From: Bacteroidales bacterium
GTDB taxonomy: Bacteria; Bacteroidota; Bacteroidia; Bacteroidales; UBA12077
DNA: 41,160 nucleotides
Assembly: GCA_030611105.1 (NCBI GenBank)
Contig: JAUWQL010000016.1
Coordinates: 1 to 41,160 of the forward strand
Reading direction: 5' to 3'
Part shown: one piece after another, positions 1 to 6,796 of the stretch
How the letters are laid out: every line of letters starts with the position of its first letter
Numbering within the stretch: the first letter of the stretch is position 1
The notes under the pieces: generated by a model
Told to the model about the DNA's origin: nothing
Seen by the model: only the letters and a program-made list of their open reading frames with translations
Databases searched by the model: none
Made by a program: the position numbers and the translations under genes

Positions 1-191
1 TGACCATGCCTGCCGGAACGGATGATTTTGGTATTGCAATAGCAGAAACGATTTATCCGGTTTATGGAGCTGGCTTAATCATTGGAACTTCATTACTTGT
101 TTTTGTAATTACTTTGATTGTTAGTTATCTGCCAGCCCGTAAAATTTCTAAAATGAAACCTACTGACGCTATAAAAGGAAAAATACAATGA
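1..191 (+). CDS. ABC transporter permease, C-terminal end (FtsX/MacB-like), cut by the window edge
   Basis: Only the last ~60 residues are present; the gene starts upstream of the window and no true start is visible (the Met at 6 is internal). The segment has one hydrophobic helix (roughly residues 20-42 of the visible part) followed by the sequence PARKISKMKPTDAIKGK. That is the usual end of the FtsX domain in MacB/LolC-type permeases, where 'P-a-x-k-a-s-k-l-x-P-x-x-A-L' follows the last helix. Its TGA overlaps the ATG of the next permease (ATGA at 188-191), so the two are translationally coupled and probably form a heterodimer in the inner membrane. The ATPase partner would lie upstream. 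The assignment to the FtsX superfamily is firm; the substrate is unknown, although the LolA-like gene downstream points to lipoprotein or envelope traffic. Confidence 0.85.
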   Translation, partial: TMPAGTDDFGIAIAETIYPVYGAGLIIGTSLLVFVITLIVSYLPARKISKMKPTDAIKGKIQ

Positions 192-1462
192 TACGTTTTT
201 TATTTAAAGGATTATTAAGAGACCGAAGTCGCAGTTTACTGCCAATTCTGGTTGTAACTGCAGGTGTTATGCTAACCGTATTTGCATATTGTTACATAAA
301 TGGTATTTTGGGTGATATGATTGAATTTTCAGCAAAATATACTTCAGGTCATGTAAAAATAATGACTCGTGCTTATGCAGAAAATAAAGATCAGGTTCCA
401 AATGATTTAGCTTTAATTGAAGTTAACGATTTGATAACTAATCTGGAGAAAGACTACCCTACAATGGAATTTGTTCAACGAATAAGCTTCGGTGGTTTGT
501 TAGATTCTCCGGATGAAAATGGAGAAACTAAAAAGCAAGGAATAGTAGCCGGAATAGCTGTTGATTTAATATCTGAAAACACAAAAGAGATAAAGAGACT
601 TAATTTGGAAGGAGCATTAAGAAAAGGACGATTCCCTGAAAAATCGAACGAAGTATTAATAAGCGATGAATTTGCCGGAAAACTTGAAGTTGGCCCGGGT
701 GACAAGGTTACACTTATTACTTCTACTATGTATGGTGGAATGTCAATACAGAATTTTGTTGTTGCAGGAACTATTGAATTTGGGGTGCAATTTATGGATC
801 GCAGTGGAATGATAGCAGATATTTCGGGAATTCAAAATGCCATGGACATGGATGATGCATGTGGTGAACTTTTAGGTTTTTTAGAGACGCCAAATTATGA
901 TGATATGGCTGCACTGAATGTGGAGAATACTTTTAATGAAAAATACTCAAATCTAAATGATGAATTTTCGCCTGTTATGATAAGATTGAAAAATGATTCT
1001 ATTATGTCAGGTTACTTTGAATATATGGATGGAGCTGTAGGGATATTAATTACTGTATTTATATTGGCAATGTCTATTGTTTTATGGAATACAGGTTTAA
1101 TTGGCGGTTTGCGTCGTTATGGTGAAATAGGAGTTCGTTTAGCTATTGGAGAAGAAAAAGGACACATTTACCGATCAATGATATTTGAATCAATCTTTAT
1201 AGGAATAATTGGTTCATTTTTAGGAACTCTTATTGGGCTTGGTTTTTCATATTGGCTTCAGGAAGTAGGAATAGATGTTGGTGGCATAATGAAAAACTCG
1301 AAAATGATGATGCCAAGTGTTTTTAGGGCACATATTACAACTTCTGCTTACTATTTAGGATTTATTCCCGGATTGTTTTCTGTTGTATTAGGAACCATGC
1401 TTTCAGGAATTGGAATTTATAAACGTAAAACAGCACAATTGTTTAAAGAATTAGAAACTTAA
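188..1462 (+). CDS. ABC transporter permease, FtsX/LolE-like
   Basis: A 424-residue inner-membrane permease with the MacB/LolC/LolE layout. It has an N-terminal helix (about 16-40), a large periplasmic domain (about 41-275), and then three helices near 280-305, 330-355 and 385-410, with the C-terminal FtsX domain. The sequence 'GLIGGLRRYGEIGVRLAIGEEKGHIYRSMIFES' region (about 303-335) is the cytoplasmic coupling segment typical of the family (R-R-x-E-I-G-x-x-x-A-x-G). The start overlaps the stop of the preceding permease by 4 bp. The family couples ATP hydrolysis by a LolD/MacB-type ATPase to extraction of lipoproteins or other envelope cargo. A LolA-like protein gene follows at 1982, but an unrelated four-helix-bundle gene separates them. 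Family assignment is confident; exact cargo is not. Confidence 0.9.
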   Translation: MIRFLFKGLLRDRSRSLLPILVVTAGVMLTVFAYCYINGILGDMIEFSAKYTSGHVKIMTRAYAENKDQVPNDLALIEVNDLITNLEKDYPTMEFVQRISFGGLLDSPDENGETKKQGIVAGIAVDLISENTKEIKRLNLEGALRKGRFPEKSNEVLISDEFAGKLEVGPGDKVTLITSTMYGGMSIQNFVVAGTIEFGVQFMDRSGMIADISGIQNAMDMDDACGELLGFLETPNYDDMAALNVENTFNEKYSNLNDEFSPVMIRLKNDSIMSGYFEYMDGAVGILITVFILAMSIVLWNTGLIGGLRRYGEIGVRLAIGEEKGHIYRSMIFESIFIGIIGSFLGTLIGLGFSYWLQEVGIDVGGIMKNSKMMMPSVFRAHITTSAYYLGFIPGLFSVVLGTMLSGIGIYKRKTAQLFKELET

Positions 1463-1471
1463 ATAAGATAA

Positions 1472-1950
1472 AAGATAAAAGGGAAAAGATAAAAGGATAA
1501 AGTGGAAAGATAAAAGTAAAATAAATTATATTATATACATAAAACTTAATAATAATGGTTGAAAATGAATTAACTCAACGGCTTTTTAGATTTGCAGTTA
1601 GAACAATAAAATTTCTAAAAACTTTACCAGAATCTCCTGAAGTAAAAATAATTAGATACCAATTAATCAAGAGTTCTTCATCTTCAGGAGCAAATTACGA
1701 GGAAGCTCAAGCAGGTTCTTCTAAAGCTGACTTTACAAATAAAGTAAGAATTTCTTTAAGAGAAATGAGAGAATCCAATTATTGGTTAAGGTTAATTAAA
1801 GCTGTAGTTGATAAAGTTTACGATGCTGATGAACTAGAATGGTTAACAAATGAATCTGATGAATTGAAGAAAATATTAGGTGCAATTGTTCAAAAGTCAA
1901 GTATTAGGAAATAAATCCACAATGCTTGTCTTTTTACTTTTATCTTTTGT
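1472..1950. repeat. Inverted A/G-rich arms enclosing the four-helix-bundle gene
   Basis: The stretch upstream of the 1555 gene (about 1468-1520) is built of repeated 'AAAGATAAAAG' units. Its last part, GAAAGATAAAAGTAAA at 1505-1520, is matched in inverse orientation at 15 of 16 positions by 1933-1948 downstream of the gene. The ORF therefore sits in the loop of a potential long stem. Intervening sequences in bacterial 23S rRNA that encode S23/four-helix-bundle proteins have the same layout, so this may be such an element placed between protein genes. No target duplication was identified. Confidence 0.5.
1555..1914 (+). CDS. Four-helix-bundle protein (S23/TIGR02436 family)
   Basis: A 119-residue, mostly helical protein matching the four-helix-bundle family first found in 23S rRNA intervening sequences. 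The recognisable core is 'IKSSSSSGANYEEAQAGSSK' followed by 'DFTNKVRISLREMRESNYWL' (about residues 38-82). This corresponds to the family pattern S-x-S-x-x-A-N-x-x-E-A ... F-x-x-K-x-x-I-x-x-x-E-x-x-E-x-x-Y-W-L. The fold is related to Avd of diversity-generating retroelements, but no reverse transcriptase or template repeat is nearby, so that role is not supported. It lies between an FtsX permease gene and a LolA-like gene that would normally be adjacent, and it is enclosed by inverted repeats (1505-1520 and 1933-1948), which suggests it arrived as an insertion. Molecular function is unknown. Confidence 0.85.
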   Translation: MVENELTQRLFRFAVRTIKFLKTLPESPEVKIIRYQLIKSSSSSGANYEEAQAGSSKADFTNKVRISLREMRESNYWLRLIKAVVDKVYDADELEWLTNESDELKKILGAIVQKSSIRK

Positions 1951-1981
1951 CTTTGTAAATAGAACTTTAAAAAATATTACA

Positions 1982-2713
1982 ATGAAAAAACTAATTATAA
2001 TATTGTTATTAACCCCAGCATTTCTGTGGGCTCAGGAACCAACAGGTAAAGAAATCCTGGAAAGGATAGATAAAAATATGGCATCTAAAAGTACTATATC
2101 AACTTCGAAAATGATAATTCATGGAGCCAGACAAACCCGAACTATTGAAGCTAAATCATGGGGAATGGGTAATGAAAAATCATTTACCGAATACCTTGCT
2201 CCGGTTCGCGAAAAAGGTACAAAAATGTTAAAGCTGGAAGATGAACTTTGGATATATTCTCCATCATCCGACCGAATTATTAAAATTTCCGGGCATATGC
2301 TCAAACAATCATTAATGGGTTCAGATCTTTCCTACGAAGATATGATGGATAATGTTGAATTGCTTGAGGATTATGATGCAGGGGTAATTGGTTCTGAACT
2401 TATAGATGAAAGAGATTGCTGGATAGTAGAATTACAAGCAAAAACAGCTGAAGTAAATTATCAAATTCGTAAAATTTGGGTTGATAAAGTTCGCTATATT
2501 CCTTTAAAAGAGGAATTGTATGCTAAAAGTGGTAAGCTATTGAAAAAAACAGAATTGTCGAATATAACCAGAATCGGGAATCGTTGGTATCCAAAGAAAA
2601 TTGTTTTTAAAGATATGCTTAAGAAGGGTGATGGTACTGAATTTATTATTGATGAAATAGAATTTGATAAAGAAATTGATGCGTATATTTTTACAAAAGC
2701 TTCATTGAAATAG
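1982..2713 (+). CDS. Outer membrane lipoprotein-sorting protein, LolA-like
   Basis: A 243-residue exported protein. I start it at the ATG at 1982 because this gives a clean Sec signal peptide (MKKLIIILLLTPAFLWAQ, cleavage after about residue 17). The reading frame stays open upstream to 1880, but that extension runs through the inverted-repeat arm of the four-helix-bundle element. The mature part fits the LolA-like family seen beside RND and MacB-type exporters: 'GKEILERIDKNM' at the N-terminus, then a beta-rich half-barrel with 'EKGTKMLKLEDELWIYSPSS' (about residues 78-97) and 'MGSDLSYEDM' (about 110-119). It probably acts in the periplasm as a lipid or lipoprotein carrier for the upstream FtsX permeases. 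The intervening insertion may have uncoupled its expression. Confidence 0.85.
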   Translation: MKKLIIILLLTPAFLWAQEPTGKEILERIDKNMASKSTISTSKMIIHGARQTRTIEAKSWGMGNEKSFTEYLAPVREKGTKMLKLEDELWIYSPSSDRIIKISGHMLKQSLMGSDLSYEDMMDNVELLEDYDAGVIGSELIDERDCWIVELQAKTAEVNYQIRKIWVDKVRYIPLKEELYAKSGKLLKKTELSNITRIGNRWYPKKIVFKDMLKKGDGTEFIIDEIEFDKEIDAYIFTKASLK

Positions 2714-2717
2714 ATTA

Positions 2718-2886
2718 ACTAGTGTGGTAATTATTAAATTGTGTCACTAATATTTTATGATGTTTTTTTCTTTATGCAAGGCAAAATTTGCAAGCATAGC
2801 ATTAGCTACGGTTAATAATTTTAACGCAGCAGAAAGGAAAAAAGGACGTGAAATAAGTAATGGAGTTTAGTAATTGCCACACTAGT
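2718..2886. mobile_element. MITE-like element with 21-bp terminal inverted repeats
   Basis: The 21 bp at 2718-2738 (ACTAGTGTGGTAATTATTAAA) and at 2866-2886 are inverted copies agreeing at 19 of 21 positions. They bound a 169-bp piece with no ORF. If the core is taken as CTAG...CTAG (2719-2885), it is flanked by TAA on both sides, compatible with a 3-bp target duplication, although such a short match could be chance. The right end overlaps the last codons and the TAG stop of the minus-strand gene at 2882-3670. It lies between two convergent genes, so a role as a bidirectional terminator stem is an alternative. Confidence 0.5.
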
Positions 2887-3670
2887 AACCAGAGTTTCTA
2901 CCTTTATGTTCTCTAAGCATTTTAAAACGGGTAAAACCCATTTCGTAATATTTGTCAATATCAAAATCGATAAGCCCATGCAATTTGCGGTGTTTAACTT
3001 TATGCATGCACCATTTTCGTCGAATAAAGAATGAGTAATAGTAATATACGAGTCTTATAATTATGTTTGTACTTCCCAGTATTTTATTTCTTTTGGATAT
3101 ATAATCGTAGCATATTCTGTTAGGGCATGTTAATGCACAACCTGCATTACCAAATAAAGTTATTCTTTCTTTTTGCTCAATACTTTTTAATAACTCAATA
3201 TTATAATTTACATTCATTGGAAGCACAATCGTATCGTATAATTCAAAGGCATTGTTGATTTTATCAAGCGAATCTATTTCCTTTAAAAGACTTGCTTCAA
3301 TCTTATATAAAGGGAAATCTTTTTTTACCCATTTAGCAAAATCATCATTTGTAATTATAAGAGAGTTTCCTCTTTTATGGTATTTCTCAAGTAAAGGTTT
3401 GTATTTTTGATATTCCTTTTGTGAAACATAATGGTTTGTAAAAGGAATTCTTATACCAATATTATTTTCCTGCAAAAATGTATAATCCTTATCAGAAATT
3501 TGCCTGCTTAAAAAAGGTCGGCCACTGTATAAGGATGTACGTTCAACAAAACCAAAAATACTATCTATCTTATTTAAAGGAATATTTGGGAAATATTTAT
3601 TAAAATAGTCTTTTACAGGTTGTCTGTGTTTTTTTCCCCGTGCAGAAATGGTATATGCTGTATTGTCCAT
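2882..3670 (-). CDS. Uncharacterised protein with a four-cysteine cluster, possibly peptidase U32/UbiV-like
   Basis: A 262-residue soluble protein without signal peptide or membrane segments. The part around residues 145-190 ('IVLPMNVNYNIELLKSI...GNAGCALTCPNRICYD') resembles U32/UbiU-UbiV-type TIM-barrel proteins. In those, 'N-x-D-x-x-L-L-x-x-I...N-E-G-C-x-x-x-C-P-x-R' precedes Fe-S ligands. Cys178, Cys182, Cys187 and Cys221 could therefore bind a 4Fe-4S cluster. This is a remote resemblance judged by eye, and the collagenase-type U32 signature is absent. The gene is 47 bp downstream of the radical SAM gene on the same strand, so the two may be co-transcribed. Its stop codon lies inside the right terminal repeat of the element at 2718-2886, so the C-terminus may have been altered by that insertion. 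Confidence 0.6.
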   Translation of the reverse strand: MDNTAYTISARGKKHRQPVKDYFNKYFPNIPLNKIDSIFGFVERTSLYSGRPFLSRQISDKDYTFLQENNIGIRIPFTNHYVSQKEYQKYKPLLEKYHKRGNSLIITNDDFAKWVKKDFPLYKIEASLLKEIDSLDKINNAFELYDTIVLPMNVNYNIELLKSIEQKERITLFGNAGCALTCPNRICYDYISKRNKILGSTNIIIRLVYYYYSFFIRRKWCMHKVKHRKLHGLIDFDIDKYYEMGFTRFKMLREHKGRNSGY

Positions 3671-3717
3671 TGTTATTCAAATCTGTTTCTACAAATATTG
3701 GAATAATATTTAAGATT

Positions 3718-4653
3718 TTATTTTTTTAATTGATAAAATATTCCTCGTTCCTGTCGGTATGTTTCGATTTTGTTTTCAGAGTCAAGTACATCGAGATATT
3801 TATTAATTTCGTTTACGTGAAGACCTAATATTTTTTCAAGATCTTCCAAAGTACATGGACGGCGCGAAATTGTTTCCATAATAGCATTCTCGGTATCTTT
3901 CCGAAACGATTTATTGTCTTTTCTGATTGCAGACGAAGCAATTATTTCAACATTATTCATGCTCCATAAATCAATAATATTCTGTAATTCAATTCTACTG
4001 GCAGCTCTGATTTTATCAATAACACCTGGCCGGTCGAGTGTATTTAACTGAACTTTTTCTGGTTTGATTTTTAAAATAGCTTCTTTTAAAAGTTTAAGAT
4101 TTTCTAAATCATCATTAAATCCTGGTAAAATCATTATTTCCAGCCAGATTGTACCTTTAAACTCTTTACTGAAATCAGTTAATCCCTGAATGTAATCGTC
4201 GATATTCAAATTTTTAGATGGACGATCGATTTTTTTGAAAGCACTACTTGTTGCAGCATCAAGTGATGGTAAAATAAGATCGGCCTGTAATAATTCTTGT
4301 CTTACTTCAGCATTACTTAATAAACTACCATTTGTTAGTACGGCCACAGGTATTTCGGAATAATTAGTTTTTAAATAATCTATTACCTTGCCAATATGAA
4401 TATTTAATGTAGGTTCCCCTGCACCTGAAAAAGTAATATAATCAGGATTGTCATTGTTTTTAAAAAAGTCTTTTAGTTCACTGATTATTTCATTAAACGA
4501 AACATATTCTTTTCTTTCTGTTGTTAGATTATTTGTTGCACCACATTCGCAATAAATGCAGTTCAGGGAACAAACTTTATGAGGTACTAAATCAACTCCT
4601 AATGACATACCAAGTCTTCGTGATGGAACAGGGCCAAATAAATGCTTATACAT
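3718..4653 (-). CDS. Radical SAM protein (COG0731-like) with C-terminal winged helix
   Basis: A 311-residue cytoplasmic radical SAM enzyme. The 4Fe-4S/SAM motif is CSLNCIYC, with ligands Cys28, Cys32 and Cys35. It follows the family-specific opening 'FGPVPSRRLGMSLGVDLVP' (residues 6-24). 'ITFSGAGEPTLN' (about 98-109) is the SAM-binding GGE-like strand. The remainder is a partial TIM barrel. The last ~55 residues ('RRPCTLEDLEKILGL...YRQERGIFY') look like a small winged helix. The family is annotated as wyosine-synthetase-related or simply 'radical SAM protein' in many anaerobes; the true substrate is unknown. On the minus strand a TAATTTTG box lies just upstream (4679-4686), matching the Bacteroidota TAnnTTTG promoter element, although no clear -33 box was found. 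Confidence 0.88.
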   Translation of the reverse strand: MYKHLFGPVPSRRLGMSLGVDLVPHKVCSLNCIYCECGATNNLTTERKEYVSFNEIISELKDFFKNNDNPDYITFSGAGEPTLNIHIGKVIDYLKTNYSEIPVAVLTNGSLLSNAEVRQELLQADLILPSLDAATSSAFKKIDRPSKNLNIDDYIQGLTDFSKEFKGTIWLEIMILPGFNDDLENLKLLKEAILKIKPEKVQLNTLDRPGVIDKIRAASRIELQNIIDLWSMNNVEIIASSAIRKDNKSFRKDTENAIMETISRRPCTLEDLEKILGLHVNEINKYLDVLDSENKIETYRQERGIFYQLKK

Positions 4654-4757
4654 TTTAAATATTAATTATTATTTTTAGCAAAATTAATCAAACAGAATAA
4701 TTTTAACATTAAATTTAAAAATATAATTCAGGAAGTTATTTTTTAAATCAAATTAAG

Positions 4758-5147
4758 ATGATGTCCGATATGAGTAATGATAATTCATATAAAGAAATTG
4801 CACTGAGTGTATTTGAGGCAATGAATACAAGTAACTTTTCTGAGTTTGAGAAAAATGCTGCCGACGATTTAAACTTTGATTTTCCGGGAGCCGATAGAGT
4901 AGAAGGTGTTAAGCGGGTAATTCTTTTTTTTAAAATATTACTTAGAAAATACAACAAGCTGACTTTCACATTTTCTGATGTTATTGTTGAAAATAAAAAA
5001 GCATGCGTTGTATGGACAAACAAGGGTGAAGAGAAAGATGGAAAGCCATATAAAAATAGTGGAATAACTTTATTTCATTTTACTGATGATAAGGTATCTT
5101 TTATTAGTGATTATTTTAAAGACACTTCTTTTATAAACTCCAAATAG
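4758..5147 (+). CDS. SnoaL-like / NTF2-fold protein
   Basis: A 129-residue soluble protein with the SnoaL-like pattern: an N-terminal helix ('YKEIALSVFEAMNTSNFSEF'), a strand with 'DLNFDFPGADRVEGVKRV', a second helix, and three long strands ending in 'ITLFHFTDDKVSFISDYFK' (about 101-119). NTF2-fold proteins of this type bind or convert small hydrophobic ligands, but no catalytic Asp/His pair could be assigned. Three in-frame Met codons (1, 2 and 5) are possible starts; the first is used here. It is followed after 6 bp by a flavodoxin-fold reductase, so the two are probably one transcript and may act on the same small molecule. Confidence 0.75.
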   Translation: MMSDMSNDNSYKEIALSVFEAMNTSNFSEFEKNAADDLNFDFPGADRVEGVKRVILFFKILLRKYNKLTFTFSDVIVENKKACVVWTNKGEEKDGKPYKNSGITLFHFTDDKVSFISDYFKDTSFINSK

Positions 5148-5153
5148 ATTCAA

Positions 5154-5813
5154 ATGAAAAAAGTATTGGTGTTAGACGGGAGTACCAGAAAACTGGGAAA
5201 TACATCTGTTTTGTTACAACACTTTATTGATGGTGCAAAAAATAATTCAGTAAATATTGAGCAAGTTCAGGCAAAGGATATTGAAATTAAGTATTGTAAC
5301 GGATGCCTACGTTGTAATTTAATTAAACGTTGTTCTATAAGAGATGATGATTGGGGAGATTTAAGTCAAAAAATCGACGAAGCAGATGTTTTGGTTTTTG
5401 CATCACCAATATATTTTCATTATGTAACGGCTCCATTAAAAAATATTATAGACAGGTTTAGGTCATTTGTTCATGTCCAAATCACAGAAACCGGTTTAAT
5501 TCATACTCCTTTTAAGGAATGGAATAAAGATTTTGTATTATTACTCTCAATGGGGTCTTCTGATGATTCTGATGCCAGGCCGGTAATTGATTTGTTTGAA
5601 TACATGAAAGAGGTATTAGGTGATAAAAACAGGTTGCATGTTATTAAAGCAACTCGTTTGGCTGTAATAAAACAAGTGCAAAAGACAGAAGAAGAACTAA
5701 AGGAATTATATCCAAAACTGAAATTGGATAAAAGCCTGGCAGAGGCCGATTTCATAAAAAATCAGGAAATATTGAAAGAATGTTTTGATTTAGGAAAAGC
5801 ACTTGCAAAATAA
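5154..5813 (+). CDS. NAD(P)H-dependent flavin oxidoreductase, flavodoxin fold
   Basis: A 219-residue member of the FMN_red/flavodoxin-like fold. The N-terminal strand and phosphate-binding loop read 'VLVLDGSTRKLGNTSVLLQH' (residues 4-23), matching the usual G-S-x-R-x-x-G-N-T/S loop that holds FMN. 'CNGCLRCN' (about 49-56) is the C-x-x-C-x-x-C segment common in iron-sulfur-flavoprotein-like members. 'DVLVFASPIYFHYVTAPLKN' (about 80-99) is the typical second FMN contact. It would reduce quinones or other electron acceptors with NAD(P)H in the cytoplasm. It sits 6 bp behind the SnoaL-like gene, consistent with one operon. The three cysteines could bind a cluster, but this is not certain. Confidence 0.85.
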   Translation: MKKVLVLDGSTRKLGNTSVLLQHFIDGAKNNSVNIEQVQAKDIEIKYCNGCLRCNLIKRCSIRDDDWGDLSQKIDEADVLVFASPIYFHYVTAPLKNIIDRFRSFVHVQITETGLIHTPFKEWNKDFVLLLSMGSSDDSDARPVIDLFEYMKEVLGDKNRLHVIKATRLAVIKQVQKTEEELKELYPKLKLDKSLAEADFIKNQEILKECFDLGKALAK

Positions 5814-5817
5814 GAAG

Positions 5818-6633
5818 TTAGAATATTTTATTTTTTAATTTTTCCATATTTTTATTGAATACTTCAGAATGGTAGTTGAAATTAAATTCTGGATTTTCTA
5901 TAATTGCTCCATCCGTGTAATCAAAATAACCTTTAATAAATTGTTTTGGAAAGATGTAAATTTCATCCCCATTTTCATCAGTGTACGGAGGAGTTTCAAT
6001 TAAAATTTGTTCAACTGCTGTATTTTTTGCTTTATGTTTATTTAATTCGTCAGAATAGTGATTGTAAGTATCTTTTGAAATACAAATTACAATAACATAA
6101 TGCCCGTATTGTTTATGTTCATGATGCCTGTGTACAAGATATAATTCATCATTATAAATATATTCAGCAGTTTTGTAAAAGGAGTTAACAAATTTAAATC
6201 CTTCTTTAAGTATTGTATTTGCAACCTTTTCTGATGCTGTATAATGTAAAAAGAGTTTTTGATTTTCGTCATTCTCAAAAAGAAAATCCCTGATTTTTTT
6301 ATCAAGTAATTTATCTTTGGTTACAGCTCCTGAATATTCAGGATTCTTTAAGTTTTCCAGAAATTGTATAATATCATTTTTGTTTAATTTGCTTTCGGGT
6401 TTATCAATTTTATCATAAAAAGATTTTAGAAGATTATTTTTTTTTGCAAGCTGTAACTGTATATAAATAATATAAATAAACAGGATGGAAATTAAAATAA
6501 ACTCCCCTGAGATACTAAAACTAAAATCCGGAATAAAACTGATTATATTCATTATTATAAAAATTACAATGAATAAAGATATTGAAAACAAAGGATTAAA
6601 TGAAGAATTAGATGTTAATTTTTTTCGACACAT
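5818..6633 (-). CDS. Unknown membrane-anchored protein with a cytoplasmic HYT-motif domain
   Basis: A 271-residue protein. I place the start at the ATG at 6633; five more codons upstream are open from a TTG at 6648, but ATG is preferred. Two hydrophobic helices follow (about residues 13-32 and 41-60). After them comes a soluble domain of ~200 residues. Its most conserved-looking stretch is 'LFLHYTASEKVANTILKEGF' (about 128-147), followed by a His/Tyr-rich strand 'LVHRHHEHKQYGHYVIVICI'. A strand with H-Y-T/S, a helix ending in 'IL-x-E-G-F' and then repeated strands is reminiscent of ADP-ribosyltransferase-like folds, but I could not identify a full catalytic triad. I do not recognise the family. 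It faces the flavin reductase gene convergently, with only 4 bp between the stops. Confidence 0.65.
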   Translation of the reverse strand: MCRKKLTSNSSFNPLFSISLFIVIFIIMNIISFIPDFSFSISGEFILISILFIYIIYIQLQLAKKNNLLKSFYDKIDKPESKLNKNDIIQFLENLKNPEYSGAVTKDKLLDKKIRDFLFENDENQKLFLHYTASEKVANTILKEGFKFVNSFYKTAEYIYNDELYLVHRHHEHKQYGHYVIVICISKDTYNHYSDELNKHKAKNTAVEQILIETPPYTDENGDEIYIFPKQFIKGYFDYTDGAIIENPEFNFNYHSEVFNKNMEKLKNKIF

Positions 6634-6740
6634 CAATAATTGTATCAAAACTTATTCTCTTTTCTTTTTAAAATAATCTGGAAACCCAGGTTTGCCTAAA
6701 TTTATTTAAGTAAAATTATAATTGTAAATATATAAAAATA

Positions 6741-6766
6741 AACGCCTTAAATAATTTCAAGGCGTT
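6741..6766 (-). terminator. Rho-independent terminator of nhaA
   Basis: Inverted repeat AACGCCTT (6741-6748) and AAGGCGTT (6759-6766) with a 10-nt loop. On the minus strand the hairpin is followed by a T-rich tract (complement of 6725-6740). It lies 31 bp past the nhaA stop codon. Confidence 0.75.
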
Positions 6767-6796
6767 AGAATGTTTAGATATTCTTTTAATTAAATA

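Noticed and set aside
1555-1914. Diversity-generating retroelement accessory gene (Avd-like)
   Set aside because: The fold is related, but there is no reverse transcriptase, template repeat or variable repeat in the window.
1880-1981. Upstream extension of the LolA-like reading frame from an ATG at 1880
   Set aside because: It would overlap the end of the four-helix-bundle gene and place an unrelated hydrophobic stretch before a clean signal peptide. The ATG at 1982 is the natural start.
6485-6676. 63-residue plus-strand frame opposite the start of the unknown membrane protein
   Set aside because: Lies antisense to the membrane-helix codons of the 5818-6633 gene; no independent start context.
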